Part shown: piece by piece, positions 1 to 12,444 of the stretch
Position numbering within the stretch: the stretch's first letter is position 1
Layout: every line of letters begins with the position of its first letter
Assembly: GCF_002999335.1 (NCBI RefSeq)
Contig: NW_020312758.1
Span: 100,018 to 164,017, forward strand
Direction of reading: 5' to 3'
Origin: Cyclospora cayetanensis
Taxonomy: Eukaryota; Apicomplexa; Conoidasida; Eucoccidiorida; Eimeriidae
Length of the DNA: 64,000 bases
The notes under the pieces: model-generated
The model's input: only the letters and a program-made list of their open reading frames with translations
Databases searched by the model: none
Told to the model about the DNA's origin: nothing
Translations under genes and position numbers: made by a program

Positions 1-3000
1 AGCAGTGAAGGTGCAGCGAAAAGGGAGCAAAGGACGGGACCTTCAGCCATCATTATATGCCCGACGAGGTCCGATGACTTCGAATTAGCGTAATCTGAGT
101 CCCGACTGTCGTGTGATAAGCGCGACGCCTTGCACATACTTTTATCTCTGTGTCCAACGTGCCAAGGTCTTAGTGGTGTTTCAAGTGTCTTTTTGATCAT
201 TTGAAGTGCATGGATCGCGTTTTGCAAGGTCGTTGTGGGGTGGTGCATCGCTGCAGAGAGCTGGCGGTACAGGTGGACGGTGAAGTTCACAGCTTTACTC
301 GAGGCGGAACAGACCTTGATGTGAGCCGCTTGTTGCTTGCTGGAGGCTTCGACAAGACGGAACAGTTTCGTTCTCTGCGCCGAGGGCCAGACGTGGTGGT
401 GGGCAACCCCGGGCGGATTATAGATGTGTGTAGCCTCAAGGGCCTAGGGGGCATCTTTGAGAAAATCGTCATGGTGGTGGTGGATGAGGCGGACAAAATG
501 GTGCAGATGGGATTTGAGGCACAGCTCAGGGAGGTCCTTTGTTCGATAAGGCCAGACAGGATCACCTGTATGGTTAGCGCCACCATGCCGCGCAAGTGCG
601 AGGCCCTAGCCAAGTAAGCCCGCACAGCAGTAACCACCAGCCAGCAATAACAGCAGTTAAACTAGTAAGCGCTAGACCAGACAAGCCTATTTTGTATTTG
701 GATTTTCTCTCCGTTTCCCTCCCTCTTGGGGCACCTGGGATCCCTGATACCTGTGAGGCAACGGCCGCAACATCCAGTGGTTAAAGCAGCCTTTGCAAGA
801 TCCCTTCTCCATTTTTGATTCGCAGCCGATTCCTTCGCAACCCCATTCGGATTGTTGTAGGCGAGGGAGGACAGGTCAGCTAACGATTATGGTCTTGGCT
901 TTTGCATACACACCACCGTCATTCTCTTCCCTCTTTGCTCTTCCACCGTTCCTTTGAGGCTGCTGTCCCTGCATCTCAGGCAGCGCAATCGGTGCACCAG
1001 AGGGTGCAGATAGTGGATGGAGAGCCTGCAAAGTTCGACTGGCTTTCAAAGCACATATTGGGGCTACTTGCACTCTCTCAGAAGCCCGAGCAAATGCAGC
1101 AACACCAACAGTCTGCACGGCCGCCTCCAGCAACTGTAGCTGCAGCAGCCTCTGCAGGAGGTGTCATCTTCTGTAGCTCTCAGCAAAGAGTTGAGGATTT
1201 GGCGTTTTTGCTGGACAATGCTTTGGCGCAACAGGTAGAGAATGAGGCGCTGACTGCAGCGGGACAAGGTGCACCAGGAACACCTGCACCAATCGCTGTG
1301 GATGCGGCTTCCCGTGCAGCAGCAGCTCGGCTTTTGAAAGGCGATAGTTCGCAGGACCTGAAAAAGAACGCAAATCAAACATTCAAATGTACGCATATCT
1401 GCGTGGCCGAATGAATATGGTCACTGTTTTTTTGCTAAAATTCATCGTCACCTTTTGTACCGTCTTCCCTCAGAGTGTTATTTGTTCCCGTGATTTCTTG
1501 TCTCCAGAGTGTGGATGTCTTCATCAGGTATTCTGAGGCCTCCGTTTCTTCAGCTTCGGCCTATGGTGTTGTGGTTTCTCAGACGTGGCTATCCTCCACG
1601 GTGGGATGCAACAGGGCGAGCGGCTTGCCGTGATGCGACGCATGCAGCATCACTTCTTAGATTCCCCTGGATCTGTGCAGAGTCCCCTGGTATTGGTAGC
1701 AACAGACGTTGCAGCCAGAGGGCTCGACTTCCCTCCGGCGCTGTCTCTGGTTGTCTGCTACGACGCCCCAAATGATCCCGAAGTGTACGTACACCGTGTA
1801 GGACGTGCTGGCAGAGCTGGACATGTGGGCCTTGCGTGCTCGCTATTCACGAAACAAGAAAAGCGCCAAGCGGCGTTTGTTGTCGAGAAAATGGAGGTCA
1901 GCCCTGCTTGTTTGCTGCCGTCGCGACATGTGTTGCTGCTGCTGCTGCATATTGTTGCTGTCACTGCACCTCCCGATATTGTTGCTAAATCATCCTCCTT
2001 TCGGCACTTCCAGATCGCAGCGATGCAATTGAAGACAAAGAGCACTAGTTGGTGTCTGTCGGTAACTCAGCGCTCCCGCAGCGATACTTCGTTTGTCTCC
2101 TCAGGCGTCAGGCCAGACCGTTCCCCGCTCTTTACTCGAGTTCGCCATGCAATTCCGTAAGTGTTTGCATTGGGAATAGCACGTACGGGGGCTGGGGGTT
2201 CCTTGGGGCTCTTAAGGACCTTTCTTCACCCATTAGTTAGTGTGCTGTCTAATATTGGAGGTGGCCATTGGCGGGGTTCGCGGCCGGCACGTGGGATGAA
2301 GAGGTGCATAATGATCAAAGGAGGCGGTTTTGAGAGGTAACTCTTGCGTGTATGTTGCTGCTGCAGCCCCATTTAGGGAGGCACGGCTGTCCGGCTTACG
2401 TGTCGTTTGGCAAGGAGGAAAGGCGGGCAGGGAGCTTCGTCATCAGCAGAATACTTCCTTCGGAGGCCTCGGGTACGCAGCCCTTAGGGGAAGAAATGGC
2501 CTTTCTTGGCGAAACCCTGTGCAGCTTTTGTGCGTGTGGGTAGCCATTAGCTTGAGCAGCGAGGTTGAAAAATCAGCAGGAACAGCAGCATCAGTAACCA
2601 AAGAGGGAAGGGAAAAGGCGGGTAGGGGGCGCGGGTGTAGAGCAGGGCAGACTGTGGAGCTGTTTGGAGAATGCAGCTTGGGCGTGTCTTCTCCCTGCGT
2701 TTGCAGATTTGACACTGGTTGTCAGGTGGAGGGTCTAGGTGGTTCAATTGCATCCAACGCGCCCACTCTGGCAGAGGCTGCAGCTGCCGCGGCTGCTGCA
2801 GCAGCCGCAGCAGCTGCATCTCGACAGGCCACTGGAAGCACATCAACCACAGAGGCTACCGACTCATCTGCTCCCTACAGCAATGATTCGGAGTCTTTGA
2901 ATGGCCCTTGCAGCAAGAGAGGTCGATGGGATAGCAAAGAACAAAACAGCTCGAGCAATAGCTCAGGGAGCGACGGAGCGGGCATGGCATCGGCGAACGC

Positions 3001-3211
3001 AGAGGGGAGAAGAGCCACCCTTAACTTTGCCAAGCGGGAGCAGCGAAGGCAACAGTGGCTTTCGACTCTCGAGGCCCGTCGTGATCAGCGGCAGCAACAG
3101 GAACATCAGCAGCGACACCGTAACCGCCGGGAAAGGAGTCCTTCCCCCCCTCGTCGCGCCTTCACAGAGCGGCCCCGCCAAGCTTCTTCTCTGGGCTCTG
3201 GAGAAGCCTAG
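1..3211 (+). CDS. DEAD-box ATP-dependent RNA helicase, DDX42-like, 5' truncated by the window
   Basis: RNA helicase core lacking its start, Q motif and Walker A (GxGKT), which must lie before the window. Proposed exons: 1-68 (ending CPTR), 257-613, 826-874, 980-1388, 1583-1896, 2014-about 2061, then a C-terminal exon ending at TAG 3209-3211. The first junction rebuilds motif Ia, PTRELAVQV. Further motifs are NPGRIID (Ib), VVDEADKM (II), VSATMP (III), GVIFCSSQQ (IV), [19 protein letters not shown] (V) and [10 protein letters not shown] (VI). The GFEAQLREV and NPIRIVVG segments resemble DDX42/DDX23-type helicases, so a role in splicing or RNP remodelling is inferred. Motifs IV and V are separated by a low-complexity insert of about 80 residues. 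The C-terminal exon is Ser/Gln/Arg-rich, carries 14 alanines and ends near [10 protein letters not shown]. The link of that exon to the helicase is less certain than the core. Confidence 0.85.
2777..2818 (+). repeat. Poly-alanine (GCN) run in the helicase tail
   Basis: Fourteen consecutive Ala codons using a mix of GCT, GCA, GCC and GCG, so the DNA is not a pure triplet repeat although it is GCAGCN-rich. Homopolymeric amino-acid runs of this kind are abundant in Eimeria genes; this is the only clear one I noticed in the window. Confidence 0.85.
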
Positions 3212-3349
3212 AAGACTATCCGCATTGAGCCTTCGAAGAAGCCAAACGTCTTGAAGCGTGTCCAGCCCCTCGTTGCACAGACGCTGCGTCGAAAGGCCTT
3301 CTTCGAAAGGGGTTCCAGGAATCTCGGCAGCCCTGTGCAGGCTTAGTGT

Positions 3350-5840
3350 AGTGCTGACTGGATCTTGTGCTACTACAATTTCAGTCTCGGCTGCTTCACT
3401 TTGTCACGACATCGTAAAGAATTATTGGTAGCCCTTTTGGACAGATAGATGTGCCTTCTGGCGTTGAAAAGTCTAATCGGAAGGGTCTGCTGCACAGATC
3501 TGGACGGTGGCATCGCAGAGCTCAACGCTACCCTGCGGACAAGAGGCGAGGGGGCACTTGTTTTCTCCGTGACCACACGGGTAGAGCCTCGGCGTGCAGT
3601 GTACAAAAGCTTGGGGATCAAGGTAGGTGCGTGCTCGTTATTCGCTCTTTCGCTCGTGGGATCTCGTAGACAGCCGCTCAGCAAGACGGCTTGATGCTTG
3701 CTTTGCGTGCCTAGGAGATAATTTTGCTGTTGTTCAGTGTCTCTGCCTCCACCGCCATAAAACTCTTTTTCTGGCATACTCAAGTGAACACTAAGGCATT
3801 ATTATTTGGTGACTGGCGGTGCTTGGCGTGTTTGTGTAGTGGTTTGCTCCTTTGGTGTCAACAAGACCCTATGAACCGCGCGCCTGTTTGGACAAAATAC
3901 CTACTAAGCTAGCTGTCCGTCGGTGTTGCCCGATCCGCAACTAGGGTAGTCACCTGTGTCTAAGATTGTCTGGGGCATCTCCATCTCACGTGGAAAAAAG
4001 TGCTGCAGGATTGGTGGGAAGTAGTGCTTACTACAGAGGAGTGCCGGCGGATTCTGCAGTGCCAGGCCTCTTTGGTATTGGGCGACTGTAACTTACTGCA
4101 TATTCTCTGGAGTCATAAAAGATTAAATTTTTTTAAAAAAGCGCAATTAGCTCTGCGGAATGCCGGTTCCTTAGCGAGCCTGCCTGGCCATGTAAGCCTA
4201 TGAACATGACGCTAGATCTGCGTGCACTCGGGATGGGCCACACCAGCTATTGGGAGCTTCCCGCCGCAGAACTTGGACACACCTTGCTCTTGGAATCCGT
4301 GAGAGATTCTTTTATATGATTAGGATCCGTGCACTCGTAGAAAGCAGAACGGGTGGTGGCAGAATAGTTGTGCCTTATCACGCTACAAAATGTGCCGATC
4401 CGCTATGAATGTTGTATTGTCTATAACCGATTCACAGAAAACAAACACAAAACAGTGGGCATATGGCGGCATTCACCTTTGGCACCAAAGCACCGCAGGA
4501 CTAAAACTTGGCCATCGCCGAAACCCCGCTCTATCGCATCCTCCTGTCCCAACCTTGCTGGCCCCGGACCTTCGGTCCGTTGGATCATTAGCGTACTTCG
4601 CTAACGTACAAGCCCTCGAGGGGGACACTCAATACAGATACTACTCTGCCCGCCGATCTTGGTGCTGCGAAGTGTCGTGCTGTTTTGGCTGAAGTGTCGT
4701 GGAACCACCACTACTGTATTTGCTCATGCTAGTGGTGGGGCCAATATTTTTAGCCTGTTGTTGCTACTGGTGAACGTACTTCTGGGAACTGATTTTGGTG
4801 TGTACTCGTGATGTTCCTGTAAGAATAAGTCATCAAAGGGGGAAATTTCGTGCGTACTTACTGGAAGCGCCACTGGGAAAGCTCAGATATACCAACGGCA
4901 GGCCCGTGGTTGAATTAGCCAGTTCGGTTAACATTTCTCCCTTCATGGGTGCCTTCACAAGGATAGCACCCAGCCAGAGCAGAGGTGCGAGACTTGGGTG
5001 TGCTCAGGCCACAATTCATCATTTGTGGCTTCAGATTACACATAGTGAATAGTACTTTGCATTTCATACTTTCTTGTGTGATCTCAGTTTTCTCTACGTG
5101 TACAGTTGCTACAAAGGGTACCAGCAAGTCGTTAACACTTGCCTTTTGCCCAAACTTGCCTGTGGCAAGTTAGTGATGTAGCATGCGTAACTTGAGAAAC
5201 CATCGGCCTCACAAATAAACCTTCGCCCACCTGCAAGCAGAAAGTTTCCATCATGGAGCAGTGGTATTTGTTTCACATATTCGGAACGCAGAAACTTGGG
5301 GCCTAGTGGCCCCATTGTTTCGCTGTTGATTGTTCGGTGACCCTTATGGCATTTGCTTGAAAGGTCATTCGCTCTTTCGATTATTATCCTCACTGGTATG
5401 CTTCTGTGTGAAACATACATCGTTTCTCTTATGTAGGGACTTTTCGATGAGCCCTGAGAAAATTGCTTTTTGTATGAAACATCCGGGAAATGATCTCGTT
5501 GCAATGATTGTGTGTGCAACTCATGACTCTGCTGCAACCACAAAATGCCGCACAAATGCACTAAGGATTGTAAAAATGCATATCCCACAGTGTAGAATGT
5601 GGAGCAAATAACGCTGTGCTCCGTTAAAAAGTGCGGCAATTAAACACATCACAGGTATATGTTGTCTCTCAGCGTCCTATATATAGCAATCCCTCGGCCA
5701 GTTGGAGAAAAAAGACGGGAAACGCCTAATGAAACCGAAATATCTGCCAAAAATTGGTATTTCTCTCGTGCTTGGTCCAACTTATTCACACCGAATAAAA
5801 GGCTTCCACTTTTTATATAGCAAGTATGCTACATTGATAT
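3350..5840. other. Gene-poor stretch between helicase and first retroelement
   Basis: Only short open frames are present and none matches a family I recognise. A frame at 3449-3694 (+) reads plausibly and has a possible donor (CAAG|GTAGGT, about 3623), but no partner exon could be found. Nothing else is supported. Confidence 0.4.
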
Positions 5841-5847
5841 GTTGCCC

Positions 5848-6108
5848 CTAGCCTACTTGGCATGAGATTATGCTGCATCGACGAATTTTCTGAATAGCTT
5901 TATCGTATTTGGGGGAGGACTTGTTTTCAAGAACCAGTACCGATGGTGCGTTACCGAAGCCCACGTAACCGTGTGAGAAACCGTTTGGAGTTTCTTCAAA
6001 AGTGGTGACCCCGTAACCCCCTGAGGCTCCTGCGCTCTCGGCAAAAAGGAATAATAACAGGCAGGGTAAAGCTAGTTGCACGCGAATCGCACCAGACATC
6101 CCAGTCAA
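5848..6108 (-). CDS. Possible small secreted protein or first exon
   Basis: An 86-codon frame on the minus strand starts with ATG and begins MTGMSGAIRVQLALPCLLLF, a good signal peptide that ends near AESAGASG. The mature part is short, Gly/Ser/Lys-containing, with two Cys near the end. A possible splice donor (CAAG|TAGG-like) lies by the stop, so this could be exon 1 of a longer secreted protein. I do not recognise the family. It sits just outside the LTR-like copy at about 6.5 kb, so a chance frame beside a mobile element remains possible. Confidence 0.35.
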   Translation of the reverse strand: MTGMSGAIRVQLALPCLLLFLFAESAGASGGYGVTTFEETPNGFSHGYVGFGNAPSVLVLENKSSPKYDKAIQKIRRCSIISCQVG

Positions 6109-6484
6109 CTATTTCTGTTGACCGGGATGTCTTACGATTGGCTCCACTCAGATCCAAGGAGAAAGGCTCAGTATATGTTCCCTTGCTAGATCTTGCAAAC
6201 ACAGGCACCAGGACTGAATGCCCACATTTCTTTTACCGGAAACTTCAGGACTGCATGCTAGGAGGGATGTAGGGAGAACCCACATAAAGACGGGCGCCAA
6301 AGTAAGAGGCGGTGCGTCGACGCGGGAACCGAAACTATGACCCTCCATTTAAAGTCTCCGTGTGGACACAGTTCATTATAGGCTCTGCAAAAACTAACTA
6401 GAGGTCTTTAAAATGTTCCTGCAAAGAACTTTTAAGTCCTCCTGCCAGCAGTCCTCCGAATGTCCGCCAGGATGCAAGAGAGGC

Positions 6485-6665
6485 ACCTAATGTTCAAGTA
6501 GCCGTACCCTCTATGCACTTTGAGTACGTACTGCCAGTTGTACACAGTTATCGCCGCACACGAACAAAACAGAGTCTCTTCTTGCATGGAGCCCAAAGTA
6601 CTCTGCACTAAATGATATATACAAACACACGAACCAATACTCAATTCTTTACTAACCCATAGGTA
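6485..6665 (-). repeat. LTR-like dispersed repeat, copy 1
   Basis: Clearly related by eye to 60500-60690 in the same orientation and to 39575-39665 and 44960-45080 in reverse complement. Shared blocks include ACCCTCT.GCACTTTGA, GCCAGTTG.ACACAG, AGTACTCTGCA and a TTCTTTACT tract. It lies about 0.8 kb beyond the chromodomain remnant of the minus-strand chromovirus, where that element's 3' LTR should be. Confidence 0.65.
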
Positions 6666-7346
6666 AATTTATCCTGCATAGTAAAAAGAGAAACGTGTAG
6701 CTTAAACCCCTCCATCTTCCTCCCCAATTTCAAACCACATGTCCATTTGTTCAGTACCTGTACGTCCAGACCGAATGCGTGCAGGTGGGCAGAAGATATT
6801 CTCCCCTATAGCAAATCCCCAGGCACTCAAAATCGCGTAAAACAGTGCAATTGAGAAAAAAGGCATGCATCCTCCGTAAGGGAAGTAGAAGGGAGGAAAG
6901 ACGCACTCGCTAGCCAACAAAGAGCCAGGGACCGGGCCAACACGACAGCGACAGCGCGATGGCTCGCTGTGTCTAGCGCATTGGCGTGTGGGGGTCCTGC
7001 TGTGAAAAACAGAGCACAAGTAAATTATGGAACAGAAATCCGATTGAGCGGTAGTTTTGCAGTGACTCTGGGCCAGTTAATATAGTCGTTGCGTGCAAAT
7101 AGAGGCGTTGCATGCAGTATGGTAGCTTTCAATGTCCAAAGGAGGCATCAACATGTATGCACGTATACCATAGCTGAAAACCCGATCCATAAGTCTGAGT
7201 GCGTAAAGCACCCTAATAACAATTAGTGCCCATGACGGAAAGTAGCTTTATCAGGCTTGGAATGCCGAGCGGATGGAAAATTACCGAGGAATGCAAGGAA
7301 TACCTTTCATGACGACTAGTGTTGTAAACAAAACAGAGCTGTAATT

Positions 7347-10300
7347 TCACCCAGGCAACGCAGTCAGCAACTGCTTCTCCAACGACCACCCAGTACCGTG
7401 TTCCCTACCCCATTTCACTAGAAAATCGGGCCTAGCGTGGCCATCGCGCTCATTAGTCCTAGAATCCAGCATTCCCACGAGTTCATGTGGATCCTCCTCC
7501 CCCGCACTGGTCACTTCCCTACGCGTCAAATTCCGCGAACAATACGGGGAGCGTTTGAGCTTTTGTAGGAATTAGTGTAGGTAGGTCTGCTGCACCTCTA
7601 ACATGTACGGAAATCGACAAAATTTGAAGGAGTATTGCTGTGTGAGGGATGCCAAATGACTCCAGTAACCTGATTGCAAAGTGCTTATCTGATTGCCTTT
7701 GGCTGTACCATACAACGCGTGCCGGCCCACGAGGGAACCTCCAAGCTCGAAAAACGCAAGCGATTACTGCTTACCATAAGTCCTTGGTTGTTTCTCATAA
7801 ATCCTTGATTGGCTCTGTTGACAGTTGCGCATCCCGTGCACTACTCGTCGGCTCTGTGTATCCCTCCACCGCTAAAAGGTGGCTGCCGACTCAGGTCCAC
7901 GAGGTCTAGGCGTAGAATGAAGAGGGACCTCAGCGTAGATCACGGATGTGGGAGAGCACCGGGTAGACAAGTGTACTGTTGAATTATAAACCCACTCAAC
8001 ACACGAAGGAACTTGAGTCAAGCAATTAGGTATTTGTGGGGAACGAGTCATAAATGGTATCATAGTGTGCGGATGGTGCGCTCGGTCTGTCCATATACCT
8101 CAAACTGCTTCGGAGAGGTAATCTTGTGGTCAATTTGTTAGTGGGTCATGGAGGCAAGCCAAAATGCACTGACAACCTTCCTATTCCTATCCGCAACGAT
8201 ATTCCCAAAAGGTTCGTTAAATTTTCAGACACCAGTAAACTATTGTTCAGCTACTTCCTGAGCCGTGCTAGAGCTTTTTTTCAATGGGCATATCATGATC
8301 CTCACAACAACTCAATTGCTTGGCTCAAGTGTCATCTTGGGCTGATTGGATTTATATTTGAGCAGTTCACTCGTCTACCCGGTGCTACCCCACATCTGTG
8401 ATCTACGATAAGGATCCTGTCTCCTATCTGCAGTAAAATCCATAGTCATGTCAGACCAACGTTTTCAGGGGGCGAGTAAGCCTTGCAAACAACGGCGTTG
8501 AGGAGACTTTCACTGCCTTCGCTGCTGAGAGTCTCAGCTAAGCAGTGCCTACTGGCCTGCCGTAAGACGCATTCCAAGCCAACAGAAAGACCATGAGAGC
8601 ATTTCAACTGTAGTGTGAGCCTCACGCGGCATGAAATAGCATGAGCATGTGCTTTGCGCAAAGTCTCACTTCAAAACAAAGTCGGAGTGTACAAGCGAAG
8701 GAATCTCGGCTTTATTGTGAAGCAAAGCAGGTAGCCCTCAACATGCTAGTGCTTCTCCCTTGTGTCATTCTGGGCTCTGGTAGTAGCAACGGAAGCATGG
8801 GTGTCAAAAGCATAACAGTGGCAAACAATAGTCAACCGCTGCTAAGCTGGGAGAGAGTGTCGGCAAACACGTTGGTGATGCTTTTACTACATTTCCCAGC
8901 AAAGTGGTACTGCGGGAAGCGCTACGCCAAGGAACTGCTCTAGGGTTATCAAAGTATTGAAACTTCCACTGACGGTTATTTTAGATAGTAAAATAACGCC
9001 TATATATAATTGAGCAGGTAGTTTCCACGCACCAGCAAACCGCACAAAGTTTCCCTTCGCACTGGATACCACTGCTCGGTCCCAGTAAAGCGATGAGAAT
9101 AGCAAGCAATAATTTGAGACTTTAAAAAGCCTTCAGCGTTTTGGGAGAGGATAGAATTCATCGCTACAGCACTGGCATTGGTTGTTATAAAGAATTGACC
9201 CTCCCAATCAATCAGCGCTAGTAGTGGAGGTGTCATAAGAGAAAAGCGTCCTTGTTGCGGCAACAGCCCTCTGTATCCAAGTCAGCGACTTCAGTACATC
9301 ATTCAAAAGAGCAGCGATTGCACCAAGTCCAAAAAAAGCTTTGATATCATGCGAAACCATAAAACTTTGTAGCGTCTTTCCGAATACGTGAAGGTAAAGG
9401 CGACACCATACTTATTTTGAACTTGGCCAGATCTGGTGCAGTACCTGCAGCCGAAAACAGCGCCCAAGAAACACAATTGCATTAAGGAAAAAACCCATTT
9501 GCGTGCCTTAAAATGCTATTACTTGTCCCGCAACTGCTAGGGCCCACGCCGCAGGTGATGTACGTGCTCCTAAATGTTTTCAGCTGAAGACTAAGACATG
9601 GTTGTTGTAGACAGTCATCCACTCCTCCCTTATAGGCTAATCAAAATCAAGACTACCCTATGGTTGCGGTTCAGCTGGTGCACGCACAAGTCTAATGGGC
9701 ACACAAGTATACTTGTGTTTGCGATTCTGGGTGTAGAATGGATGTGGTGCCTGTCAACAGGGTGATTCGGGGTTTGTAACAATGCGTTTACAATATCAAA
9801 TGCCAAGTAGAGTTTTGAATCGTGTATTATGCCAACCGGTCCGCTGATATTGATGCATCGAAAACTTCTGCTCAATAGTATTTTTGTGTAGGGCCCTAAA
9901 GAGGACGTTTTTGTGCCACCTGCCTTCCTTTTTTCAGCACCGACACCGGGTAACGCCCAAAAGGGCTTGCCGCTTCTGGCACTTTGCCTTCTTTCAGCAA
10001 AGCACCCGCCTGTCGCTCAGTAATCTCTGTACGGAGGGGGATTCTCATACCGCGGAGCACTGCTTGGATCTGATGCTGGGATTGGCTGAATATGGTGATG
10101 AATGAACAGCAGGTGGTCAGCTTGCTGGTAGCTCGCAAGTTTTCAGCGTCTTCGCGAACTCCTTCCTATTATTTGCACCTTCCTGTTGCTAATAGGCTAA
10201 GCGCGCAATGGAGTTCTGCAGCAAGCAGATAGCTGTAGACGGGATGCATGTTCAAATGCGCCTTCCCTTCCTGGGCTACTCAGCCGTCCGAATGAAGGCT

Positions 10301-10540
10301 CCGTCTCACCATGTTGAGGTATGGGCTGTACCCCGGTCGTTATAGATTATTCGAACGTTTTTGCGTACGCCAAAGGGTGCCTTCCGTAGCGTTTACTGGA
10401 ACACAAGCCTTCACAACGCGTAGATGTGGCAGCAAGGACGCCTTCTACTGGGCTGCTCATGGCACACCTAGGACTACGTCGTGGTGTAAGGCCGCAACAA
10501 TGGAATCCTGGACCATGCCGATAGAAGCCAACTCAAACTA
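7347..10540 (-). mobile_element. Degenerate Ty3/gypsy chromovirus (PR-RT-RNaseH-IN-CHD), minus strand
   Basis: Pieces of a pol polyprotein occur in the correct order reading leftwards. Protease: about 10540-10380, with HHDVVLGVP followed by TGA where the family has Trp (LGxxW). Reverse transcriptase: about 9870-9650, with LAFDIVNALLQ and CPLDLC, matching the D-x-x-S/A-x-x-Q and MPFGL regions. RNase H: about 9215-9000, with FFITTNASAVAMNSILSQ, IACYSHRFTGTEQWY and NYLLNYI. Integrase: about 8063-7872, with EWVYNSTVHLSTRCSPTSVIY. Chromodomain: about 7470-7350, with PDFLVKW and TGWSLEKQLL. The pieces lie in different frames with stops, so the copy is dead. No clear gag or 5' LTR was found. Identification rests on motif order as known for chromoviruses. 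Confidence 0.8.
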
Positions 10541-11381
10541 AAAATAACACATGCTGCCGCAACCTAGCCAATGCGTTCGTTGTGTCGCCCGTCAGCAGAC
10601 GTGAGTCTTAACTACTGCGCTGACGGGTGAGCAGGCAGACTGCTCTTCTGCAGTGTCTCCTCGGATTACTGATCTACCTCACATCCAGTGTCAATTAACT
10701 CTAGCTATTCTCAATCATTGGTGTGAGCCTGTATTAGAACAGTTGCGGGCTTCGTTGCCTGGGTGAAATTGCAGCTCTGGTTGGTTTACAACACTAATTG
10801 ACATGAACGGTCTTCCTTGTGTTCCTCGGCGATTTTCCATCCGCTCGGCATTCCCTGCCTGATATAGCAACTTACGTCGAGAGCACTGGTTGTTATTAAG
10901 ATGTTTCATGCACTTAGACTCATATACGGGGTTCTCAGGTACGGTATTCCTGCATTCATGCTAATGCTGCATTTGGGCGTTGAAAGCTTCCATGCTGCAT
11001 GCAGCGCTTGTATTTGCCAACAAGGTCTACCCTACCAGGCTCAGAGTCACTGTAAAACTACCGTGCAATTTGATTATTGTCTCATATCTTACTTGTGTTA
11101 TCTTCCTTTGTAGCAGGAAGCCCACACATCTGGGGTAGACATGTGCGCGTCAGGCCCGAGCCTACTACTTCATCATCCTAGTGGTTTATACAGCCGGATG
11201 CCAGCGGGCAGAAGGGACGAGAGCCTACTAGAATTGGAATGATCAATGGATTGTTCAAGGATCTAACTAGAAGTGCTACAGAGGTACTGTCATACATGCA
11301 CTCTGGCAATTGGTACGGAGGGGATACACATGCTACACGATTAGCTACACCCGAGGGAATCAGACACTGTTTGTCATAGCA

Positions 11382-11429
11382 CTTTTAAAGTGCGGAATCC
11401 GTGCATTAACACTCCCCACACTTTAAAAG
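11382..11429. repeat. Imperfect hairpin
   Basis: Arms 11382-11394 (CTTTTAAAGTGCG) and 11417-11429 are complementary except for one base, with a loop of about 22 bases. It lies in gene-poor sequence; function unknown. A frame at 11673-11951 (-) contains CFRTAGHQF, which could be a decayed gag zinc knuckle, but this is too weak to call. Confidence 0.5.
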
Positions 11430-12444
11430 GCAAGTACCCTTATGGCTGAGGCTCCTGTTTAAGCATCAATGTAATGGACAGATTTATGGGGCATAAGCCA
11501 CATACCTAAAGCACTTACATGTTGGAGCGCGATTTAGGGTGGCGTCCGAATATATGTAGCAAATCTTGAGCAAAAAGGGAGTCCAGCTTTGGTGTGTGAG
11601 GCCCCTGACCGTAGTACAAGACGCTTCCACGAGGGCAAAACTTGAGTTGCTACTAAAACATGAAACTGCCGTCTAAATAAAGCGCGTAAAAGTGCAAATT
11701 ACGGATCCTACCCACATATAGACGAACTTCTGGTGTTCCTTGAAGCCAGTGAACTGTTCGCAAAGGTGGACTTGTGCCATGACGAATTGGTGTCCAGCTG
11801 TTCGGAAGCACGAAATCAAATCATAAGCCAGTAGCCTGGAGCCCTGCTGTATGCAAAAAATAATACTTATTAAATGAGCAGGTGAGCCGAAGTATTTAGG
11901 CTCACTGTGAGACTCTGCAAGAAAGCTTAACACTGGCCCCGGAGTAGGCAAAGCTCATCTCCAAGAAACTCCCCGCGCAAGCCCCATATCGGGAGGAGCT
12001 TCATACCTTAGAATTTACGGCGCCATAACAACCTTAACAGCTTGAATGAATACGGTCTGGATGTCTTTGTAGTTTTGGGCTATTCAAGCGGTCCAGCGGC
12101 CTTGGGCGAGAATTCGCCTTGTCGGCGCTGGACACTGCGTCCAGCGGACCACAGCCACCCATGTCTTCTACAACTATTGATTTTGAAGTATTTTGGCTAC
12201 TGATGGCATATCAATGTTGTCGCAAGGAGGCATTATCGGAATTGCTGACGCAGACCATCGTCGTTCGCCCTCTCCTGCGGATGCCAAGGGTGGTACATTG
12301 AAGCACGGGAGTGCTTAGCGTAGCGATACTCACTTGAGCTAGTAGCGTCGGACCTCTTGAGACAACCCTCGCTACTAAGTTTAGGAATACTCGTAGGGCT
12401 GTTAAAGCTTATCAACGAGCCATTGACTTGTTTATTATTCTCAG

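Noticed and set aside
11673..11951. Possible gag frame of the minus-strand chromovirus
   Set aside because: CFRTAGHQF resembles a zinc knuckle but lacks the second Cys pattern; evidence too thin to extend the element.
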